64,000 bases of DNA from Streptomyces gardneri. GTDB lineage: Bacteria > Actinomycetota > Actinomycetes > Streptomycetales > Streptomycetaceae. Below are positions 59,279 through 64,000 of the stretch, piece by piece; positions within the stretch are counted from its first letter, which is position 1, and each line of letters starts with the position of its first letter. The stretch is from positions 34,604-98,603 of the forward strand of contig NZ_BJMN01000040.1 in the NCBI RefSeq assembly GCF_006539185.1, written 5' to 3'. The position numbers and the translations under genes were made by a program. The notes below the pieces were generated by a model that did not search any database, was not told where the DNA came from, and saw nothing but the letters and a program-made list of their open reading frames with translations.

Positions 59279-61549
59279 TCAACGGTCGATCAGCCGTGGA
59301 CTCGGGGCCTCACCCGTGGATTCCGCGTCGGTGTCGGCGGTGCCGACCGGGCCGTGGGGAAGCATCCGGTCCAGCCACTTCGGCAGCCACCAGTTGGCCC
59401 GGCCGAGGAGTGTCATGGTCGCCGGTACCAGCACCATGCGTACGACCGTGGCGTCGATGAAGATCGCGGTGGCCAGGCCGAGCCCGAACATTTTGGTCGA
59501 GGGGTCCTCGGCGACGGCGAAGGACAGGAAGACCGCCACCATGATGAGGGCGGCCGAGGTGATGATCCGGGCGGTGCCCGAGACGCCCTCAACGATCGCC
59601 GTGCGGTTGTCGCCGGTGCGCAGGTACTCCTCGCGTACGCGGGAGAGGAGGAACACCTCATAGTCCATCGACAGGCCGAACAGGATGGCGAAGAGGAACA
59701 TCGGGATGAACGACACGATCGGAACCGTCGCTTCCAGCCCGATGAGTGCGCCTCCCCAGCCCCACTGGAAGACCGCGACCATGATGCCGTAGGACGCGCC
59801 GATGCTCAGCAGATTCAGCAGTACCGCCTTGAGCGGTACGAGTACCGAGCGGAAGGCCAGCATCAGCAGCAGGAACGACATCGCCAGCACGGCGGCGACG
59901 AACACCGGCAGGCGTTGGCTGGTGCGTTGGCCCACGTCGGACAGGCTCGCGGCGGCGCCGCCGACGTGGGCCCTGGCCGGGCCGTTCCCGATCGCCGTGG
60001 GCAGCACGTCGGTGCGCAGCCGGGCGATGGTGTCGGCCGTGGCCTTGTCCTGAGGGCTGGTGGTCGGGAACACCACGAGGGTCGCGATGCCGGTGGCCCG
60101 ATCGATGTGCGTCGGCGCGACGGATGCGATGCCCGGATCCGCCGCGACCGTTGCGACGAGTCGGTCCAGCACTCCCGGATCACCGGTGGGGTCCGCGGCG
60201 ATGACGAGGGGGCCGTTGGTGCCCGGGCCGAACCCCTCGGCGACGAGGTCGTAGGCCCGCCGCTCGGTACGGCTGTGGGGCAGTGAGCCGTCGTCGGGCA
60301 GGCCGACGCGCAGGCCGAGCACGGGCAGCGTCGCGGTCAGCAGCAGCCCCGCCGCGCCGACCGCGTACGGCACCGGGTGCCGGCTGACGTGCCCGATCCA
60401 GCGACGCCACCCTGAGGCCTGGGCGGCGCCTGCCACCGGGTCCCGCCGCCGTGCGAGTCGGCCCGGCTTCCTGGTCTGCAGAGCCCGGCCGATCCGGCCG
60501 GTCCGGGCCAGGCGTGGGCCGGCGGCGCCGAGGAAGGCCGGCAGCAGCGTCACCGACGCGACCACCATGATCAGAACGACGATCGAGACGGCGATCCCGC
60601 CCACCGTCATGAACGGTACGTTCGCGACCGCCAGGCCGAGGATCGATACGACGACGGTGCCGCCGGCGAAGACCACAGGCCTCCCCGCCGTGGCCACCGC
60701 TCGCCCCGCCGCCTCGCGGGGATCGAGCCCGCGCGCGAGGTACTCCCGGTGTCTGGCGAGCACGAACAGCGCGTAGTCGATGCCCACTCCGAGCCCGACC
60801 ATGCTGCCCAGGACAGGGGCGAAGGTCGGGACGTCCGTCACCCCCGCCAGTACCGTCATCGTGGCAACCCCTACGGTCAGCCCGAAGACCGCCATGCCGA
60901 TCGGCAGCGCGGCGGCGACGAGCGAACCGAACGCCAGGAACAGGATCGTGGCCGCGGCGAGGAGGCCGATCAGCTCGCTCGCGCCGCCGTCGGGGGCGGA
61001 GAAGGCGTAGAAGAGGCTCCCGCCCATCTCGATGCGCAGGGGCAGCTCGGCGCGCAGCCGGTCGCCGAGGTCGACGAGGGCGTCGAGGTCTTCGGCCGAC
61101 AGCCGGCTCTGGTCGGGGTACTGCACCCGGACGACCGCGATCCGCCCGTCGGCCGAGACAAGGCCGCCGCGCACGGTGGTGTCCCCGCCTGCGCCGAGTG
61201 CCCCCGCCGGGTCGCTCGTGCCGAGCACGTGCGGCAGCCGCCGCACCTCGGTCTGCAGCCGTGTGAGAGCGGTGCGCGCGCTGCCGTGGTCGAAGAACGT
61301 CGCATCGCCGTCGAGGGGGGTGACGACCACTTGGGCGGTCATGCCCTCCTGGCCGGTGCCGGCCCGCTCGATCAGTTGCGCGGCCCGTTGGGAGTCCAGT
61401 CCCGGTGCGGTCATCGAGTCCGCGGTCCGCCCGCCGACGGCGATCGCGGCGAGGACGGCAAGCGTGGCGGCGATCAGCCATGCCGCGATCACCCGCCAGG
61501 GATGGCGGGCGGCGCTTGCGCCCAGGCGCAACAGGGCTTTCGAGAGCAT
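59279..61549 (-). CDS. MMPL-family (RND-type) exporter
   Basis: Membrane protein of 756 aa with two MMPL halves. Each half has one N-terminal helix (AAWLIAATLAVLAAIAVGG; AVGAAGLLLTATLPVLGL), a periplasmic domain and five or six further helices, including the proton-relay regions GLGVGIDYALFVLARHREYL and GLSMDYEVFLLSRVREEYL. Substrates of such exporters are lipids, siderophores or drugs. ATG 61549 is chosen as the start of the first cytoplasmic tail (MLSKALLRLGASAARHPW). It is divergent from the kinase-regulator pair at 61725, the probable controller. Confidence 0.9.
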   Translation of the reverse strand: MLSKALLRLGASAARHPWRVIAAWLIAATLAVLAAIAVGGRTADSMTAPGLDSQRAAQLIERAGTGQEGMTAQVVVTPLDGDATFFDHGSARTALTRLQTEVRRLPHVLGTSDPAGALGAGGDTTVRGGLVSADGRIAVVRVQYPDQSRLSAEDLDALVDLGDRLRAELPLRIEMGGSLFYAFSAPDGGASELIGLLAAATILFLAFGSLVAAALPIGMAVFGLTVGVATMTVLAGVTDVPTFAPVLGSMVGLGVGIDYALFVLARHREYLARGLDPREAAGRAVATAGRPVVFAGGTVVVSILGLAVANVPFMTVGGIAVSIVVLIMVVASVTLLPAFLGAAGPRLARTGRIGRALQTRKPGRLARRRDPVAGAAQASGWRRWIGHVSRHPVPYAVGAAGLLLTATLPVLGLRVGLPDDGSLPHSRTERRAYDLVAEGFGPGTNGPLVIAADPTGDPGVLDRLVATVAADPGIASVAPTHIDRATGIATLVVFPTTSPQDKATADTIARLRTDVLPTAIGNGPARAHVGGAAASLSDVGQRTSQRLPVFVAAVLAMSFLLLMLAFRSVLVPLKAVLLNLLSIGASYGIMVAVFQWGWGGALIGLEATVPIVSFIPMFLFAILFGLSMDYEVFLLSRVREEYLRTGDNRTAIVEGVSGTARIITSAALIMVAVFLSFAVAEDPSTKMFGLGLATAIFIDATVVRMVLVPATMTLLGRANWWLPKWLDRMLPHGPVGTADTDAESTGEAPSPRLIDR

Positions 61550-61571
61550 CGGGTCCTCCAACCACCTCGTC

Positions 61572-61589
61572 GGCCGTCCTTGTACGGCC
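61572..61589. promoter_or_regulatory. 6-bp inverted repeat between MMPL and kinase genes
   Basis: GGCCGT-CCTTGT-ACGGCC, 23 bp upstream of the MMPL start. Candidate binding site of the divergent response regulator. Confidence 0.4.
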
Positions 61590-61724
61590 TCCGATGTCGA
61601 GGTTCGTCGCCACGGCGCTCTGCGGCATCGGCTCGCGGGCCGCGGATCCGTCGGCCCCAGGGCTGAGTGACACCCCGTCCTTTCGGCCGATGCGCGGCAC
61701 GGCGGGGCCCCTAAGCTGAGAACC

Positions 61725-62897
61725 GTGCTGCGAGACGACCTGCGAACCCTGTGGACCGAACCCCGGCCGCCCGACGCGCCCGCCCGGGTGTGGCGGGACT
61801 GGGCGCTGCTCGCCGCGAGCCTGGGCGCTGTGGCGCTGGAGGCCACCCTGCGCGAGAACGTCGTGTGGCGGCCTGTGGCGGTGGTGTTCGCCGTATGGCT
61901 GTGCCTGCTGCCCCTGTGGCGCCGGACCCGCCCACTGGCGATGGTCACGCTGGGGTTCGGCTCGGTGATCCTGCTCCAGCTGGCCTCGCTGGTCGCCGCA
62001 CCGCGCGAGCACGTAGGTCTGGACACCAGCATGGTCGTGCTCGTGCTGGTGTACGCGCTGCCCCGGTGGGGATCGGGACGGGAGATCGTGCTGGGCAGCG
62101 CGGTGATCCTCACGACCTTCGCGGTGGGGGTCGTCGCAGATGACACCCCGGCCGCCGAACAGGTCGGGGGCTTCGTCTTCCTGTGGCTGCCCGGCTTGAT
62201 CGGGGCCGCCGTGCGGTTCTGGGGGACCGCTCGCGAGCGGCAGTTGGAGCAGCTACGCTCCCGCGAACGAGAGCAGCTCGCCCGGGAACTGCATGACACG
62301 GTGGCCCACCACGTGTCGGCCATGGTGATCATCGCCCAGGCGGGCCGGGTGCTCGCGGGCACCGACCCGTCCGCCGCCGTCGAGGCGCTGGACGGGGTCG
62401 AGGAGGAGGGGGCGCGCACGTTGGAGGAGATGCGCGCCATGGTCGCCGCGCTGCGCGACCGCGGGGTCGGCGCCGAGCTGGCGCCCCCTGCCGGCGTCGC
62501 GGATCTGGAGCGCCTGGTGCGCACCCCGGGTGGTCGCCTCAGGGTCGACCTGGGGCTCGACGGCGAACTGGACGCGCTGCCACCGGCCGTGGACGCCGCC
62601 GTCTACCGGATCGTGCAGGAGTCGGTGACCAACGCGCTGCGCCATGCGGTCGACGCGACCGAGGTCGTCGTCCGGGTCGCCGCGGAACGGCACACGGTAC
62701 GGGTGAGCGTGCGGGACAACGGCCGGCGCACCGGCCGGGGTCGCGACGGATACGGACTGACCGGACTGCGCGAGCGCGCGACGCTGCTCGGCGGCACACT
62801 ACAAGCCGGCCCCGGCGCCGACCAGGGCTGGCATGTCGAAGCCGAACTGCCGAGAGGGAGGATCGAGAGCGGTGCCCATCCGCGTTCTCGTCGCTGA
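61725..62897 (+). CDS. sensor histidine kinase (HisKA_3, NarL-type)
   Basis: Sensor kinase of 390 aa with four or five N-terminal membrane helices (residues about 27-41, 50-65, 71-92, 102-112, 121-138, 147-164), phospho-acceptor His190 (LARELHDTVAHHVSAMV) and HATPase motifs (SVTNALRHAVDATE, VRDNGRRTGRGRDGYGLTGL). Start GTG 61725 has no clear ribosome binding site; TAAGCT seven bases upstream suggests a leaderless mRNA. It overlaps the response regulator gene by 26 bp. Confidence 0.88.
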   Translation: MLRDDLRTLWTEPRPPDAPARVWRDWALLAASLGAVALEATLRENVVWRPVAVVFAVWLCLLPLWRRTRPLAMVTLGFGSVILLQLASLVAAPREHVGLDTSMVVLVLVYALPRWGSGREIVLGSAVILTTFAVGVVADDTPAAEQVGGFVFLWLPGLIGAAVRFWGTARERQLEQLRSREREQLARELHDTVAHHVSAMVIIAQAGRVLAGTDPSAAVEALDGVEEEGARTLEEMRAMVAALRDRGVGAELAPPAGVADLERLVRTPGGRLRVDLGLDGELDALPPAVDAAVYRIVQESVTNALRHAVDATEVVVRVAAERHTVRVSVRDNGRRTGRGRDGYGLTGLRERATLLGGTLQAGPGADQGWHVEAELPRGRIESGAHPRSRR

Positions 62898-63534
62898 CGA
62901 CCAGACCATCATCCGCACCGGGCTGCGGATCATACTGAACGCCCAGCCCGGCATCGAGGTGGTCGGCGAGGCCGCCGACGGACAGGAAGCGGTACGTCTG
63001 GCCCGCGAACTACGCCCCGACGTCTGCCTGTTCGACATCCGCATGCCCGTGATCGACGGGCTCGAGGCCACCCGGTTGGTCGCCGGCCCGGGCGTCGCCG
63101 ACCCGCTGGCCGTGGTCGTCATCACCACTTTCGACCTCGACGAGTACGTCTACGGCTCACTGCGTGCCGGCGCCCGCGGATTCCTCCTCAAGGACACGGG
63201 ACCGGACCTTCTGGCCCAGGCCGTACGGTCGGCGTCCGACGGGGAGGCGCTCATCGCGCCCAGCGTCACCGTCCGGCTGCTCCAGGCATTCGCGGACCTG
63301 CCCGCCGGCCGGCCCGTGGCCCAGCCGGTCGCCCCCGTCACCGCCCGCGAGGAGCAGGTGCTCCTCGCCGTCGCCCGCGGGCTGACCAACACCGAGATCG
63401 CCGATGCACTGCACATCAGCCTCAGCACGGTGAAGACGCATCTGGCCAGCCTCATGGCCAAACTCGGCGCCCGCAACCGGGTCGAGATCGCGATGTGGGC
63501 CTACGAAACGCGCCGTATCCTCCCCGGAACCTGA
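62872..63534 (+). CDS. NarL/FixJ-family response regulator
   Basis: Response regulator of 220 aa. Receiver: Asp9/Asp10 pair, phospho-acceptor Asp55 (CLFDIRMPVIDG), lysine in GFLLKDTG; LuxR helix-turn-helix VTAREEQVLLAVARGLTNTE and IADALHISLSTVKTHLASLM. The GTG 62872 start begins PIRVLVADDQ, the standard N-terminus; GGGAGGA lies ten bases upstream. Co-transcribed with the kinase and divergent from the MMPL exporter. Confidence 0.9.
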   Translation: MPIRVLVADDQTIIRTGLRIILNAQPGIEVVGEAADGQEAVRLARELRPDVCLFDIRMPVIDGLEATRLVAGPGVADPLAVVVITTFDLDEYVYGSLRAGARGFLLKDTGPDLLAQAVRSASDGEALIAPSVTVRLLQAFADLPAGRPVAQPVAPVTAREEQVLLAVARGLTNTEIADALHISLSTVKTHLASLMAKLGARNRVEIAMWAYETRRILPGT

Positions 63535-63634
63535 GCCGGGTGCCGGGCCATGTCCCCATCCGGTGGCCGCTCGGAAGGAGCGGCCACCGGAACCCTGGTC
63601 GCGTACCAGGACGACGGGGGAGCAGGTGCTGCCG

Positions 63635-63796
63635 TCAGTCGGGCAGGCCGACGGCGCGTTCGCCGCTGCGGCGCTGCTGGATGACGACGGCGAGGACCAG
63701 CAGGGCGCCCTGGGCGACGTTCTGCCAGAAGGAGTTGATGCCTTCGACGGTGAGACCGTTCTCGAGGCAGCCGAGCAGGGCCACGGCGAGGAGCCC
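63635..63796 (-). pseudogene. sugar ABC permease (RbsC-like) C-terminal remnant
   Basis: The minus frame reads LLAVALLGCLENGLTVEG, INSFWQNVAQGALLVLAVVI and QQRRSGERAVGLPD, matching the last helix and tail of RbsC-type sugar permeases. It is cut at 63796 by a transposase fragment. Confidence 0.6.
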
Positions 63797-63963
63797 AGCT
63801 CGTCCGGCAAGTCCCGCCAGGGCGAGCCGGTGCGGTACTTCCACGCGATGGCCTCCAGTGTTCGGCGGTGGTTGGCCCATCGCCGACCGTGGACCGGATC
63901 AGCCGGCATCAACGGCTTGATCCGGCCCCACATCGCATCAGTGATCACCAACCGGACTGACAC
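63787..63963 (-). mobile_element. IS5-type transposase N-terminal fragment
   Basis: The minus frame from GTG 63963 reads SVRLVITDAMWGRIKPLMP, VHGRRWANHRRTLEAIAWKY and RTGSPWRDLPDELGS, the standard N-terminus of IS5-family transposases. It then runs directly into the sugar permease remnant. Confidence 0.65.
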
Positions 63964-64000
63964 ATCTGATCAACCGACGAGCAGATCAAGGAGACACGCT

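Noticed and set aside
59279..62524. 1081-codon version of the MMPL exporter
   Set aside because: The extra 325 codons are antisense to the histidine kinase gene.
1..64000. CRISPR arrays, riboswitches, rRNA genes, integrated phage
   Set aside because: No spaced identical repeats, conserved riboswitch cores, rRNA sequence or phage structural genes were found by reading the window.

Overview
The window reads as a Streptomyces (or very close actinobacterial) chromosome segment. GC content and third-position bias are very high. Start codons are often GTG with AGGAG-type ribosome binding sites, and a rare TTA leucine codon sits at the start of one exported enzyme. Gene families are typical of streptomycetes (NdgR-like IclR regulator, DUF402, LAL-type LuxR regulators, PucR regulator, CE1758/CE1759 flavin pair, ricin-type lectin, NarL two-component pairs). 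The many single-copy metabolic genes mixed with broken genes and transposase scraps from several IS families suggest a chromosome arm rather than the core. No phage module, CRISPR array, rRNA operon or origin was seen.

Layout. 0-10 kb: a decayed EF-hand tail and glycine-rich ORF, an unknown protein, a methyltransferase, an NdgR-like regulator without leuCD, a lipoprotein, an alpha/beta hydrolase divergent from a frameshifted AraC gene, a tRNA-like element with an oversized anticodon arm, a 2H phosphoesterase divergent from a DUF402 protein, a tiny secreted protein and a secreted serine hydrolase with a TTA codon. 10-16.5 kb: a glycerol-phosphate/lipid module, TetR-glpD-HAD phosphatase on the minus strand, divergent from an alkyl-DHAP-synthase-like flavoenzyme and a lipid kinase. 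16.8-19.5 kb: an M64 metallopeptidase with a coupled partner, and a secreted ricin-B lectin. 20.3-23.4 kb: a NarL two-component pair and a membrane protein. 23.5-29.4 kb: a degraded accessory island holding IS4, IS1182, IS5, IS701 and IS1380-type transposase scraps, a HEAT-repeat/lipoyl-like fusion, a NADAR glycosidase, a frameshifted SUKH protein and a truncated TARG1/ALC1-like macro domain.

29.5-38.5 kb: a closely packed plus-strand run of hydrolases and redox/stress proteins (isochorismatase-like, DoxX, Dps, flavin disulfide reductase, three alpha/beta hydrolases, amidohydrolase, YaaH-like transporter, small GNAT). 38.6-44.6 kb: a sugar ABC importer whose last gene is an overlapping MalT-like LAL regulator. 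44.7-50.3 kb: a chloroperoxidase-type hydrolase, a flavin monooxygenase/reductase pair and a second LAL regulator with an altered Walker A. 50.4-54.5 kb: PucR and AraC regulators with two hydrolases, the last of which has lost its catalytic serine.

54.5-57.7 kb is a graveyard of gene ends joined to each other (AI-2E permease, sugar isomerase, baeRF-type protein, GH3 glucosidase, GntR FCD domain, PucR N-terminus, IS5 ends). 57.9-63.5 kb: a secreted lipase bracketed by two solo IS5 right ends, an MMPL exporter divergent from a second NarL two-component pair, and finally an IS5 N-terminus joined to a sugar permease C-terminus.
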